Assembly (NCBI GenBank): GCA_937944385.1
Contig: CALDYQ010000033.1
Span: 1 to 43,850, forward strand
Reading direction: 5' to 3'
DNA: 43,850 nt
From: an uncultured Burkholderiales bacterium
Lineage (GTDB): Bacteria; Pseudomonadota; Gammaproteobacteria; Burkholderiales; Casimicrobiaceae
A model generated the notes under the pieces. The model saw only the letters and a program-made list of their open reading frames with translations. It did not search any database and had not been told where the DNA came from. This document shows, one piece after another, positions 8,421-17,695 of this stretch (positions within the stretch are counted from its first letter, which is position 1; each line of letters begins with the position of its first letter). A program made the position numbers and the translations under genes.

Positions 8421-9227
8421 ATGCCCGACCTGCAGACCCTTCGCATCGAGTACGACCCGCGCGGGATCGCCTGCGTGCGCTTCGCGCGGCCCGAGGTCCA
8501 CAATGCCTTCGACGAGACGATGATCCGCGAGGTGATCGAAGCCTTCCGCGATCTCGGGCAAGAGGCGCGCGTGCGCGTGATCGTGATCGCGGCCGAGGGC
8601 AAGAGCTTCTGCGCCGGGGCGGATCTCCACTGGATGCGCCGCGCGGCGGGCTATGACGAAGAGCGCAATCGCGAGGATGCGGGCGAGTTGGCACTCATGC
8701 TGAACGCAATCTACGCCTGCCCGAAGCCCGTGATCGCACGGGTGCAGGGCAATGCCTTCGGGGGCGGCGTGGGCGTGGTCGCCGCGGCGGACATCGCGGT
8801 CGGCGTGGGCACGGCTGTGTTCTCGCTCTCGGAGGTGAGGCTGGGCATCATCCCCGCGGTCATCAGCCCCTATGTCATCGAAGCGATCGGCGCGCGTCAC
8901 GCCCGCCGTTACTTCGTCACAGCGGAGCGCCTGAGCGCAACAGAGGCGCAACGCATCGGCCTTCTGCACGAGCTCGCAGCCGACGAGATCGAGCTCGATG
9001 CGCGGATCGATGCCATCGCCAGCGCGCTGCTCCAGAACGGCCCGAAGGCGATGGAGGCGGCCAAGGTCCTGATCCAGGCGGTCGCGCAAAAGCCGCTCGA
9101 GGATGAGCTGATCGAGGACACGGTCGAGCGAATCGCGCAGATCCGCGCCACGGCCGAGGCCAAGGAAGGCATCGCCGCTTTCCTCGAGAAGCGGCCCCCA
9201 GCTTGGGCGCCCGCGTCCAAGGAGTGA
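8421..9227 (+). CDS. liuC: Methylglutaconyl-CoA hydratase (enoyl-CoA hydratase family)
   Basis: A 268-residue crotonase-fold protein that hydrates 3-methylglutaconyl-CoA to HMG-CoA. The first oxyanion-hole segment is IAAEGKSFCAGADLHWM (about 52-68). The second is QGNAFGGGVGVVAAADIAV (about 108-126), followed by EVRLGIIPAVISPYV. LHWM and the position between liuB and liuD point to the leucine pathway rather than general beta-oxidation. CTGGAG at 8410-8415 supports the ATG at 8421 rather than the GTG at 8415. Its stop is 4 bases before liuD. Confidence 0.93.
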   Translation: MPDLQTLRIEYDPRGIACVRFARPEVHNAFDETMIREVIEAFRDLGQEARVRVIVIAAEGKSFCAGADLHWMRRAAGYDEERNREDAGELALMLNAIYACPKPVIARVQGNAFGGGVGVVAAADIAVGVGTAVFSLSEVRLGIIPAVISPYVIEAIGARHARRYFVTAERLSATEAQRIGLLHELAADEIELDARIDAIASALLQNGPKAMEAAKVLIQAVAQKPLEDELIEDTVERIAQIRATAEAKEGIAAFLEKRPPAWAPASKE

Positions 9228-9231
9228 AGGC

Positions 9232-11259
9232 ATGTTCGAAAAGATCCTGATCGCCAACCGAGGAGAGATTGCCGTTCGCGTGGCCCGCAGTGCGCGCCGG
9301 CTTGGTGTGCGGACGGTGGCGGTCCATTCGGACGCCGACCGTGACGCATTGCACGTGGCGATGTGCGATGAGGCGGTCGCAATCGGTGGCGCAGCACCCA
9401 AGGATTCCTACCTGCGGGCGGAGGCGATCCTCGAGGCCGCCCAACGCACCGGCGCACAGGCCATCCACCCGGGCTACGGTTTTCTCTCCGAGAACGAGGG
9501 CTTCGCTCGCGCCTGTGCCGAGGCGGGGGTCGTCTTCATCGGCCCACCGCCCGAGGCGATCGAGGCGATGGGACTCAAGGCCGAAGCCAAGCGCTTGATG
9601 GAACAGGCTGGGGTGCCGCTCGTTCCCGGCTATCACGGGGTCGATCAGGATCCGGCGCTGCTCGCGCGCGAAGCCGAGCGGATCGGCTTTCCTGTGCTCA
9701 TCAAAGCGAGTGCGGGCGGCGGCGGCAAGGGCATGAAGGTCGCTGAAAGCGCGGCCGAGTTCGCCGATGCGCTCGCCTCGGCGCGACGGGAAGCGCTCGC
9801 GAGCTTCGGTGACGAGCGCGTACTGATCGAGCGCTATCTGGATCGGCCACGCCACATCGAAATCCAGGTCTTTGCCGATCGGCACGGCCACTGCGTTTAC
9901 CTCTTCGAGCGCGACTGTTCGCTCCAGCGGCGGCATCAAAAGGTGATCGAGGAGGCCCCGGCACCGGGGCTGCCCGAGGCGATCCGCCGCCGGATGGGCG
10001 AAGCCGCCGTGGCGGCGGCGCGCGCGGTGGGCTACGTTGGCGCCGGCACGGTCGAGTTCATCGCCGAGGCGGATGTGGCCGAAAGTGGCCGCTTCTATTT
10101 CATGGAGATGAACACGCGGCTTCAGGTCGAGCATCCGGTGACCGAGATGATCACCGGCCTCGATCTCGTCGAGTGGCAACTGCGCGTCGCCGCGGGCGAG
10201 CCACTGCCGCTTCGGCAGGAAGAGCTGGTCATCCACGGACACGCCTTCGAGGCGCGCATCTACGCCGAAAACCCCGACGCCGGGTTCCTTCCGGCCACAG
10301 GCACGATTGCCCGCCTCGCGCTCCCCGAGACCGGGCCCGCGGTGCGCATCGATCTGGGCGTGCGTGAGGGCGATGAAATCACGCCCTACTACGACCCGAT
10401 GATCGCCAAGCTCGTCGTGCATGGGGCGACCCGCGTGGAGGCCCTTGGGCGGCTCGCGCAGGCGCTCGATCGCTTCGCGGTCATGGGCTTTGCCAACAAC
10501 GTGGCTTTCCTCGGCCGCGTAGCGCGGCATCCGGAATTCGTCGCAGGACGGGTAGATACCGGCTTCATCGCGCGCCATGCCGAGGCGCTCATGCCGCCGC
10601 CCGCCACGACGATCGATTCCGAGGCGCTCGCGGCGGTGGCCCTCGCCGACTGGCTCGCACTTCGCGTGGCGTCGGCCGACGATCCCTCGCCGTGGGCACG
10701 GGTGGATGCCTTCTGGCTCGGGCAGCCGGATCATGCGATCGCGTTCGACTATTGTCTCGGCGAGCAGACCGTGCGGGTGCGACTCGCCCCCCGGGGCGCG
10801 GCGGGGTTCTGGCTCGAAGGACTCGAGGGGCCGGGCGAGCGCCAAGGCGTTGCCGTCGAGGGGACATCGCCCGAGGCGGAACTCGCCATCACGCTCGGCG
10901 GCCGCCGCTTCCGGGCGCGCGTACTGCGCTACGGCCGAGAACGATTGGTGCTTCTCGACGGGCGGAGGGTCGCGATCGAAGCCGTCGATCCCTACGCCCC
11001 GCCCGCAGTCGAGGACGCCCACGGCGGGCATCTCGCCGCACCGATGCCCGGCGCGATCGTGGCCGTGCACGTGAAGCCGGGCGACCGGGTCGAGCGCGGC
11101 CAGCCGCTCCTCGTGATGGAGGCGATGAAGATGGAGCACACGATCGTCGCCCCTTTCGCCGGGACGGTGGAGGCGGTCTACTTCGCCCCGCGCGAGCAGG
11201 TGAAAGAGGGCGCCGAACTGGCCGCCCTGCGCCCGGCGGCAAGCATCACGCCCGCATAG
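9232..11259 (+). CDS. liuD: 3-Methylcrotonyl-CoA carboxylase, biotin carboxylase/biotin carrier (alpha) subunit
   Basis: A 675-residue biotin-dependent subunit. The order is biotin carboxylase N-domain (from FEKILIANRGEIAVR), ATP-grasp domain with KASAGGGGKGMK at about 159-170 and EMNTRLQVEHPVTE near 289-302, a C-domain, a central BT-like linker, and a C-terminal biotinyl domain with the acceptor lysine in VMEAMKMEH (about Lys633). It carboxylates biotin with bicarbonate and ATP and pairs with LiuB. The length and the adjoining liuB and liuE fit MccA/LiuD rather than AccC, which is shorter and lacks the carrier domain. Confidence 0.96.
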   Translation: MFEKILIANRGEIAVRVARSARRLGVRTVAVHSDADRDALHVAMCDEAVAIGGAAPKDSYLRAEAILEAAQRTGAQAIHPGYGFLSENEGFARACAEAGVVFIGPPPEAIEAMGLKAEAKRLMEQAGVPLVPGYHGVDQDPALLAREAERIGFPVLIKASAGGGGKGMKVAESAAEFADALASARREALASFGDERVLIERYLDRPRHIEIQVFADRHGHCVYLFERDCSLQRRHQKVIEEAPAPGLPEAIRRRMGEAAVAAARAVGYVGAGTVEFIAEADVAESGRFYFMEMNTRLQVEHPVTEMITGLDLVEWQLRVAAGEPLPLRQEELVIHGHAFEARIYAENPDAGFLPATGTIARLALPETGPAVRIDLGVREGDEITPYYDPMIAKLVVHGATRVEALGRLAQALDRFAVMGFANNVAFLGRVARHPEFVAGRVDTGFIARHAEALMPPPATTIDSEALAAVALADWLALRVASADDPSPWARVDAFWLGQPDHAIAFDYCLGEQTVRVRLAPRGAAGFWLEGLEGPGERQGVAVEGTSPEAELAITLGGRRFRARVLRYGRERLVLLDGRRVAIEAVDPYAPPAVEDAHGGHLAAPMPGAIVAVHVKPGDRVERGQPLLVMEAMKMEHTIVAPFAGTVEAVYFAPREQVKEGAELAALRPAASITPA

Positions 11260-11292
11260 CGGGCAAGAGGGCGATCAATCCAGGAGACGTTC

Positions 11293-12204
11293 ATGAGCCC
11301 ACTTCCCCGCCACGTTCACCTCGTCGAAGTCGGCCCGCGCGATGGGCTTCAGAACGAGAAGCAGGAGATTCCCGCTGCGGTCAAGATCGCGCTCGTCGAC
11401 CGGCTCACGGCGGCGGGCTTTGCGAACATCGAGGTAGGGGCATTCGTCTCGCCCAAGTGGGTGCCGCAGATGGCGACCTCGGCCGAGGTCTTCGCGGGCA
11501 TCACGCGCAAGCCTGGCGTCGTCTATTCGGCGCTCGTGCCGAACATGAAGGGCTTCGAGGCGGCGCTCGCCGCCGGGGCGGACGAGGTCGTGATCTTCGG
11601 CGCGGCCTCGGAGGCGTTTTCGCAGAAGAACATCAACTGCTCGATCGCCGAGTCGGTCGAGCGCTTCCGGCCCGTGGCCGTGGCTGCGAAGGCGCACGGC
11701 AAGCGGCTTCGCGCTGCAGTGTCCTGTGCGCTCGGTTGCCCGTATCAAGGCGAGGTGCCCATCGAGGCGGTGGTCGAGGTCGTCCGCCGCATGGCCGATC
11801 TGGGCTGCGATGAGATCGGCATTGCCGACACGATCGGTGTGGGCACGCCGCGCCGCACGAGCGCGGTGTTCGAAGCCGCGGCCCGGGTGTTTCCGCTCGG
11901 CCATCTCTCGGGCCACTTTCACGACACCTACGGGCAGGCACTCGCAAACATCCTCGCCTGTCTCGAGCTCGGCGTGGCCACCTTCGACACGTCAGTCGCG
12001 GGCCTGGGCGGCTGCCCCTATGCGAAAGGGGCGACCGGCAACGTAGCCACCGAGGACGTGCTGTACATGCTGCACGGGATGGGCATCGAGACCGGCATCG
12101 ACCTCGACGCTGTCTGCGCGGCCGGCGAGTTGATCTCGGCCGCTCTCGGCCGTCCACCGCACTCGCGCGTCAACCGCGCGCTGGCCGCGCGCAAGGCGGC
12201 CTGA
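11293..12204 (+). CDS. liuE: Hydroxymethylglutaryl-CoA lyase
   Basis: A 303-residue TIM-barrel lyase that splits HMG-CoA into acetoacetate and acetyl-CoA, the last step of the liu pathway. The N-terminal VEVGPRDGLQNEK holds the catalytic Arg-Asp pair and the first metal ligand. SGHFHDTYG supplies metal-binding histidines, and the family signature GLGGCPYAKGATGNVATED contains the active-site cysteine at about residue 241. CAGGAGA (11281-11287) is the ribosome site. It is the last gene of the plus-strand operon and converges with metK, whose stop lies 19 bases away. No terminator hairpin was seen between them. Confidence 0.96.
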   Translation: MSPLPRHVHLVEVGPRDGLQNEKQEIPAAVKIALVDRLTAAGFANIEVGAFVSPKWVPQMATSAEVFAGITRKPGVVYSALVPNMKGFEAALAAGADEVVIFGAASEAFSQKNINCSIAESVERFRPVAVAAKAHGKRLRAAVSCALGCPYQGEVPIEAVVEVVRRMADLGCDEIGIADTIGVGTPRRTSAVFEAAARVFPLGHLSGHFHDTYGQALANILACLELGVATFDTSVAGLGGCPYAKGATGNVATEDVLYMLHGMGIETGIDLDAVCAAGELISAALGRPPHSRVNRALAARKAA

Positions 12205-12223
12205 GCATGCCCGCGCTACGGTC

Positions 12224-13402
12224 TTACAGCCCCGCAGCGGCGCGCAGCGCCTGAGCCTTGTCCGTTCGTTCCCAGGTGAACTCGGGCTCGTCGCGGCCGA
12301 AGTGGCCGTAGGCTGCGGTTTTCGCGTAGATCGGCCGAAGCAGGTCGAGCATCTGGATGATGCCCTTCGGGCGCAGGTCGAAGTGCGCGTCGACGAGTTG
12401 GGCGATCTTCTCGTCGGGGATGACGCCGGTGCCTTCGGTGTAGATGGTCACGTTCATCGGCTTGGCCACGCCGATCGCATAGGCGACCTGCACCTGGCAT
12501 TGGCGGGCAAGGCCTGCGGCGACCACGTTCTTCGCCACATAGCGCGCGGCATAGGCGGCCGAGCGGTCGACCTTGGAAGGGTCCTTGCCCGAGAAGGCGC
12601 CGCCGCCGTGCGGGCAGGCGCCGCCATAGGTATCGACGATGATCTTTCGCCCGGTCAGGCCGCAGTCGCCCTGCGGGCCGCCGATCACGAAGCGCCCGGT
12701 CGGGTTGACGAGATAGCGCGTGTTGACGAGCCACTCCTTGGGCAGCACCGGCTTGATGATCTCTTCGATCACCGCTTCGATGAAGCTGGCCTTCAGCTTG
12801 GTTGGCGTTTCGCTTTGGTCGGGGCTGTGCTGGGTGGAGAGCACCACGGTGTCGACCGAATGAGGCTTGCCGCCGACATAGCGCATGGTGACCTGGCTCT
12901 TTGCGTCCGGCCTGAGGAAGGGCAGCCGTCCGTCCTTGCGCAGCATCGCCTGCCGTTCGACCAGACGATGCGCGTAGTAGATCGGCGCGGGCATGAGTTG
13001 CGGCGTCTCGTCGCAGGCGTAGCCGAACATGAGGCCCTGGTCGCCGGCGCCGGTGTTGAGGTAGTCGTCACTGGCGTGATCGACGCCCTGCGCGATGTCG
13101 TTGGACTGCTTGTCATAGCACACCATCACGGCGCAGCCCTTGTAGTCGATGCCGAACTCGGTGTTGTCGTAACCGATGCGCTTCAAGGTCTGGCGCGCGA
13201 CGTCGATGTAGTCGACGCGTGAGTTGGTCGTGATCTCGCCCGCAAGCACGACGAGACCGGTGTTGCAGAGCGTCTCGGCGGCGACCCGCGAGTGCGGGTC
13301 CTCGGTGAAGATGGCGTCGAGGATGGCATCCGAGATCTGGTCGGAGACCTTGTCCGGGTGGCCTTCGGAGACCGATTCGGAGGTGAAGAGGTAGTCGCTC
13401 AT
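12224..13402 (-). CDS. metK: S-adenosylmethionine synthetase
   Basis: A 392-residue methionine adenosyltransferase that makes SAM from methionine and ATP. Visible signatures are [21 protein letters not shown] at the N-terminus, the hexapeptide region [12 protein letters not shown] (about 120-131), and [19 protein letters not shown] (about 265-283), the phosphate-binding loop. All three domains are present and the length is normal. GGAAAGG about 11 bases before the ATG is a plausible ribosome site. It faces away from the lipid A acyltransferases, an arrangement common in Burkholderiales. A hairpin in its leader is listed separately. Confidence 0.97.
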   Translation of the reverse strand: MSDYLFTSESVSEGHPDKVSDQISDAILDAIFTEDPHSRVAAETLCNTGLVVLAGEITTNSRVDYIDVARQTLKRIGYDNTEFGIDYKGCAVMVCYDKQSNDIAQGVDHASDDYLNTGAGDQGLMFGYACDETPQLMPAPIYYAHRLVERQAMLRKDGRLPFLRPDAKSQVTMRYVGGKPHSVDTVVLSTQHSPDQSETPTKLKASFIEAVIEEIIKPVLPKEWLVNTRYLVNPTGRFVIGGPQGDCGLTGRKIIVDTYGGACPHGGGAFSGKDPSKVDRSAAYAARYVAKNVVAAGLARQCQVQVAYAIGVAKPMNVTIYTEGTGVIPDEKIAQLVDAHFDLRPKGIIQMLDLLRPIYAKTAAYGHFGRDEPEFTWERTDKAQALRAAAGL

Positions 13403-13430
13403 GGGCTCGTGTGCCTTTCCATGCTGTACG

Positions 13431-13465
13431 GTTCACTTCGACTCGTTCGGCGAGCCGGTGTGAAC
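13431..13465 (-). promoter_or_regulatory. Hairpin in the metK 5' leader
   Basis: An outer stem pairs GTTCAC (13431-13436) with GTGAAC (13460-13465). An inner stem pairs CTCG (13442-13445) with CGAG (13451-13454) around a 5-base loop. On the minus strand this lies about 28 bases upstream of the metK ATG. I could not match it to a known SAM or SAH riboswitch class. It may be a leader control element or chance structure. Confidence 0.35.
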
Positions 13466-13586
13466 TTCGGTCCACGAGCGGCGACGCTTTAGCGGAAGTT
13501 AGACAACCCGCGAGCGGCCCTGCGATGGCCTGGTCTTGGATTGCGGCGGCCCCCGCAAGTAGTCGAATAACTCGGGCCGCTTCGAT

Positions 13587-14591
13587 GTGCAACCTAGAAT
13601 TTTGCCACTTCGTGACAGGCGTCCCTCAACAGGCGACCTCCGACAGGCGAATCTCTTGCGCGCTCCATCGACCTCCGACCTTCAGGCGAGCGCGGGCTCC
13701 CGCCGCGCTCGCGTCGCCGTGGCCGTCGCCGAATGGCTCGCTCGACGCCCGCTCCGTACGCAGTACCGGATCGGCGGCTGGCTGGGGCGGCTCGCCCTTC
13801 TCTCCGCGGGTTTGCGCCGCCGCCTGCGGGAAAACCTCGCGATCGCGGGCTACAGTGGGCGCGTGTCCCTGCTCGCCGTGGGCGCCAACCTGGGCCGCAT
13901 GGCCGTCGAGACGCTCGCGCTCTGGCGTACGCCGGATGCACTCGCCCAGTCGCGTCTGATCGAGGTCTACGGCTGGGACGAGGTGCGTGCGGCGCGTCGG
14001 GCCGGCCACGGCGTGATCTTCCTGACTCCGCATCTGGGAACGTTCGAATACCCGGCTCGCCTCATCGGTGCCGAGATGCCAGTCACGGTCATGTACCGAC
14101 CGCCGCGTGAAGCCTGGGCGGATGCCCTCATGCGCGAGGGGCGAACCCGTCAGCAGACCCGCGCCGTTCCGGCCGATCTCTCGGGCGTGCGTGCGATGCT
14201 CGGCGCGCTCCGGCGCGGGGAGGCGATCGGCATCCTGCCCGATCAGGTGCCGGATGCCGATCGGGGCGGGGACGGTGTCTGGGCTCCGTTCTTTGGCCGT
14301 CCCGCGTACACGATGACGCTCGTGCCCACGCTCGCGGCGCGGACCGGAGCGCGGGTGTTCATGGTGAGCACGATCCGGCTTCGTCCCGGGGCGGGCCGGC
14401 GGGCGGGATTTCGCGTGCACTTCGATCCGGTGGACGGGTTGACCGCGCCGCCCAGCGAAGCCGCGCGGGTGTTGAATGCCGCCGTCGAGCGTGCGATCGC
14501 CTACGCACCCGAGCAATACCTCTGGAGCTACAACCGCTACAAGGTACCGCGTGGCGCTCCCGAACCGCCGCCCTGGAAGCCTGTGCCATGA
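13587..14591 (+). CDS. LpxL/HtrB-family lipid A biosynthesis acyltransferase (first of two)
   Basis: Up to 334 residues from a GTG at 13587. The first 44 residues look unlike the family, so the true start may be a GTG at 13719 or nearby. The catalytic motif H-x4-E is HLGTFE (about 149-154), followed by MYRPPR, the ILPDQVP segment and WSYNRYK near the C-terminus, all typical of late lipid A acyltransferases. These inner-membrane enzymes add secondary acyl chains from acyl-ACP to the lipid A precursor. The next gene, a paralogue, overlaps its stop by four bases. If the later start is right, about 316 bases (13403-13718) between here and metK hold only the metK leader. Confidence 0.88.
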   Translation: MQPRILPLRDRRPSTGDLRQANLLRAPSTSDLQASAGSRRARVAVAVAEWLARRPLRTQYRIGGWLGRLALLSAGLRRRLRENLAIAGYSGRVSLLAVGANLGRMAVETLALWRTPDALAQSRLIEVYGWDEVRAARRAGHGVIFLTPHLGTFEYPARLIGAEMPVTVMYRPPREAWADALMREGRTRQQTRAVPADLSGVRAMLGALRRGEAIGILPDQVPDADRGGDGVWAPFFGRPAYTMTLVPTLAARTGARVFMVSTIRLRPGAGRRAGFRVHFDPVDGLTAPPSEAARVLNAAVERAIAYAPEQYLWSYNRYKVPRGAPEPPPWKPVP

Positions 14592-15493
14592 GTCTCGCGG
14601 AATCGGGTATCGCCTCGGCGGTTGCGTTGCTCGCGCGGCTTCCCGTGCGCTGGATGCGCCCGCTGTCGCGCGTGCTGCTCGTGCTGGCCTGGCCGTTTGC
14701 CGGATCGCGACGTCGTATCGCACTCACCAATCTTCGGCTGTGCTTTCCCGAGCGGTCAGAGGCCGAACTGCGGGCGATTCAGCGTGAACATCTGCGTGCC
14801 TATCTGCAGGCGGCGCTCGAGCATGGCCTGCTCTGGCGCGGCAGCGCGCAGGCGATTCGCGACTACGTCCAGCTTCATGACGAGCAGGAGTGGCGGCGCT
14901 TCCGCGAGGGGCCCGAGGAGACGCGCCGGCCGGTGATCTGGCTCTGCCCGCACTTCATTGGGCTCGATGCGGCTGCGATCCGGATCTCGGTCGATACCTC
15001 GGGCTGTTCGCTCTACTCTCGCCAGTCGAATGCCGAGTTCGACCGACTTCTGCTCGCCGGCCGCACGCGGTTTGGTGCCTCGAAGATCATCGCGCGCACC
15101 GAGGGCGTGAAGCCGATCATCCGAGCGATGCGCGAGGGGCTGCCCTTCTACTATCTCCCCGATATGGATTTCGGCGCCAAAGATTCGGTGTTCGTGCCCT
15201 TCTTCAACGTGCCCGCGGCGACGATCACCGGCGTGTCCCGGATCGCGCGGCTCACCGGTGCGGTCGTGGTCCCGGTGATCGCCACCCAGCGAGCCGACGG
15301 CACGGGCTACGACGTGCGCTTTCACCCGGCCTGGGAGGACTTCCCCTCGGGTGATGATGCCGCCGACGCGCGGCGCGTCAACGCCTTCATCGAGAGCCAG
15401 ATCACGGGCGACGGCGGCGTGCGGCTCGCGCAGTACCTCTGGACCCACCGTCGCTTCAAGACCCGGCCGCCGGGTATGGGTCGGGTCTACTGA
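14588..15493 (+). CDS. LpxL/HtrB-family lipid A biosynthesis acyltransferase (second of two)
   Basis: A 301-residue paralogue of the preceding gene, starting inside its stop codon (ATGA overlap). The N-terminal hydrophobic segment at about 7-40 is a membrane anchor. The H-x4-D catalytic motif is HFIGLD (122-127); further family segments are YYLPDMDFG and the C-terminal LWTHRRFKTRP. The D form is the commoner catalytic version, while its neighbour carries E. The pair probably installs the two secondary chains of a penta- or hexa-acylated lipid A. Which one is LpxL and which LpxM cannot be settled here. Confidence 0.92.
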   Translation: MSLAESGIASAVALLARLPVRWMRPLSRVLLVLAWPFAGSRRRIALTNLRLCFPERSEAELRAIQREHLRAYLQAALEHGLLWRGSAQAIRDYVQLHDEQEWRRFREGPEETRRPVIWLCPHFIGLDAAAIRISVDTSGCSLYSRQSNAEFDRLLLAGRTRFGASKIIARTEGVKPIIRAMREGLPFYYLPDMDFGAKDSVFVPFFNVPAATITGVSRIARLTGAVVVPVIATQRADGTGYDVRFHPAWEDFPSGDDAADARRVNAFIESQITGDGGVRLAQYLWTHRRFKTRPPGMGRVY

Positions 15494-16527
15494 TGGCCCG
15501 CCGTGCTCGCGATCTCGAGGAAGCGCTCGCCACGCTACGCGAGGGTGGGCTCGTCGCGATCCCGACCGAGACGGTCTATGGGCTTGCGGGGGATGCCTCC
15601 CGGCCCGAGAGCGTGGCCCGCATCTTCGCGCTCAAGGGACGACCGGCCGATCATCCGCTCATCGTGCATGTGGCCTCGCTCGAAGCGGCGCGCGCCTGGT
15701 CGAGCGCCTGGCCCGAGGAGGCAGAACGGCTCGGGCGTGCGTTTTGGCCCGGGCCGCTCACGCTCATCGTGCCCAAGGCACCCGCGGTGCTCGATGCAGT
15801 GACCGGAGGGCAATCGAGCGTGGGCTTGCGGGTACCTGCGCATCCGCTCGCGCACGCGCTGCTCACGGCCTTTGGCGGCGGGCTCGCCGCGCCCTCGGCC
15901 AACCGCTTCGGGCGGGTGAGTCCGACCACGGCCGAGCATGTCCTCAACGAATTCCGGGACGTCGATGATCTGCTTGTCCTCGACGGTGGTGCCTGCGCAG
16001 TGGGCGTGGAATCGACCATCGTCGACGTCACCGGCGCGCGGGTGCGCATCCTGCGGCCCGGACGCATTCGCGCCGCCCAGATCGAGTCCACGTTCGACGG
16101 CGCGCTCGATGCCTCGCTCACTGGCGCGCCCCGCGCCTCAGGCACGCTCGCGAGTCACTATGCGCCGTCGCGGCCGACCTTCGCCTTCGCCGGTGAGGGA
16201 CTCGCGATCCTGCTTCAGGCCATGGCGGATGCGGGCAAGCGTGTGGGGTTCGTTCACCATGGCGAGACCGGCCGCGATCCGATGCTCGCGAAAGCCGTGG
16301 CCCGCGCCGTCACGAGCCGTATGCAGCTCCCGGCTGCTTCCCCTGAAGCCTGGGAACACGATCTCTACGCGGCGCTTCGTGCGCTCGACCGTGATGGCAT
16401 CGATGTGATCGTCGTCGAAACCCCGCCCAGCGGACCGGACTGGGAGGCCGTGCAGGACCGGCTTCGGCGGGCGACGGCACCGACCGGCCCGTCGCCGGAG
16501 GGAACAGGCCGCGCCGCGAACGGCTGA
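15493..16527 (+). CDS. L-threonylcarbamoyladenylate synthase (Sua5 type)
   Basis: A 344-residue enzyme that makes threonylcarbamoyl-AMP from threonine, bicarbonate and ATP for the t6A modification of ANN-decoding tRNAs. The YrdC/TsaC domain spans about 8-200, with IPTETVYGLAGDA, KGRPADHPLIVHV and APSANRFGRVSPTTAEHV. A Sua5-type C-terminal domain follows, with the linker SGTLASHYAPSRP and residues to about 330. The second domain makes it the long Sua5 form rather than short TsaC. Its start overlaps the acyltransferase stop by one base (TGATG), so translation is probably coupled. Confidence 0.94.
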   Translation: MARRARDLEEALATLREGGLVAIPTETVYGLAGDASRPESVARIFALKGRPADHPLIVHVASLEAARAWSSAWPEEAERLGRAFWPGPLTLIVPKAPAVLDAVTGGQSSVGLRVPAHPLAHALLTAFGGGLAAPSANRFGRVSPTTAEHVLNEFRDVDDLLVLDGGACAVGVESTIVDVTGARVRILRPGRIRAAQIESTFDGALDASLTGAPRASGTLASHYAPSRPTFAFAGEGLAILLQAMADAGKRVGFVHHGETGRDPMLAKAVARAVTSRMQLPAASPEAWEHDLYAALRALDRDGIDVIVVETPPSGPDWEAVQDRLRRATAPTGPSPEGTGRAANG

Positions 16528-16530
16528 CTC

Positions 16531-17679
16531 ATGAAGATCGTCATCGCGCCGGACTCCTTCAAGGGCTCGCTCCCGGCCACCCGAGTGAGCGCGGCCATCG
16601 CCCGCGGCGTGCGTGCCGTGTGGCCTGCGGCTGAGGTGGTCGAGCGGCCCATGGCCGACGGTGGCGAAGGCACGCTAGATGCGTTCGTGAGTGCGCTTTC
16701 GGCGGCAGGTGCCCGGCGCAAGCAGGCACTCGTGCGCAATGCTGCCGGCGAGAGCGCGGAGGCTGCCTATGTGCTCTTCCGCGACGGGGTGTACGAGGCA
16801 GCGCTCATCGAGGTCGCGCAGATCGTCGGCATCGAGTCCGCAGCCAATCGCGCCCGCCCGGTCGAAGCGCGCACGACGGTCGGCGTGGGGGAGCTGATGC
16901 GGCTTCTGCTCGACGAGGGCATCCGGCACTTCACGATCGGTCTCGGCGGAACCTCGACCAACGATGGCGGGGCGGGGCTTCTGGCTGCGCTCGGCGCCCG
17001 CTTCACCGGCACCTTCCGGCGCGCGGTCGAGCCGACCCCGGAAGGCCTCGCGAAGCTCATCTCGGTCGATGTGACCGGGCTCGATCCCCGCCTTCACGCC
17101 TGCACGATCCGGCTTCTGACCGACGTGGACAATCCGCTGCTCGGTCAGCGCGGGGCGACGGCGGTGTTCGGGCCGCAGAAGGGCGTGGCGCCGGAGGCGG
17201 TCGAACGGCTCGACGCGATCCTTGCGAACTACGCCGACCGGCTCGAGGCTGCGCTCGGCCGGAGCGCCCGGGAGGCGCCGGGAACCGGTGCCGCGGGCGG
17301 GCTCGGCTATGCGCTCCAGCTTCTGGGTGGGCGCTTCGAATCCGGCGCCCGCACCGTGGCCTGGCTGATCGGGCTCGAGGCCGCCTGCGCCGACGCCGAC
17401 TGGCTCATCACCGGCGAAGGCCGGAGCGACGCGCAAACCCTCTCCGGCAAGACACCGATGGTCGCAGCCGAGATCTTTCGCGCAGCCGCACGGAGCGGCG
17501 CCAAGGTCACGCTGCTCTCGGGCGGCATCGCCGAGGATGGCGGCGAGGCGCTCGAAACCGCATTCGACGGCGGCGTCTTCTCGATCGTCCCCGGGCCCAT
17601 GCCGCTCGAGGCGGCCGTCACCCACGCCGAGGCGCTCATCGAACGCTCGGCGCGGCAGCTTGCGCGGCTCAAAAGCTGA
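16531..17679 (+). CDS. Glycerate kinase (GlxK/GarK family)
   Basis: A 382-residue kinase of the bacterial class I glycerate kinase family, which phosphorylates D-glycerate to phosphoglycerate. Family motifs are KIVIAPDSFKGSL at the N-terminus, MADGGEGT near residue 36-43, GLGGTSTNDGGAGLLAALG (about 132-150), and LITGEGRSDAQTLSGKTP near 292-309. It begins 3 bases after the Sua5 gene and is probably in the same transcript, although the functions are unrelated. The operon ends convergently with the BLUF gene. There are no glyoxylate genes nearby to show the carbon source. Confidence 0.93.
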   Translation: MKIVIAPDSFKGSLPATRVSAAIARGVRAVWPAAEVVERPMADGGEGTLDAFVSALSAAGARRKQALVRNAAGESAEAAYVLFRDGVYEAALIEVAQIVGIESAANRARPVEARTTVGVGELMRLLLDEGIRHFTIGLGGTSTNDGGAGLLAALGARFTGTFRRAVEPTPEGLAKLISVDVTGLDPRLHACTIRLLTDVDNPLLGQRGATAVFGPQKGVAPEAVERLDAILANYADRLEAALGRSAREAPGTGAAGGLGYALQLLGGRFESGARTVAWLIGLEAACADADWLITGEGRSDAQTLSGKTPMVAAEIFRAAARSGAKVTLLSGGIAEDGGEALETAFDGGVFSIVPGPMPLEAAVTHAEALIERSARQLARLKS

Positions 17680-17695
17680 TCTGGCTCGTCGGGCG

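Noticed and set aside
13403-13500. Known SAM or SAH riboswitch before metK
   Set aside because: The hairpin lacks the conserved cores of the classes I know, so only an unnamed structure is reported.
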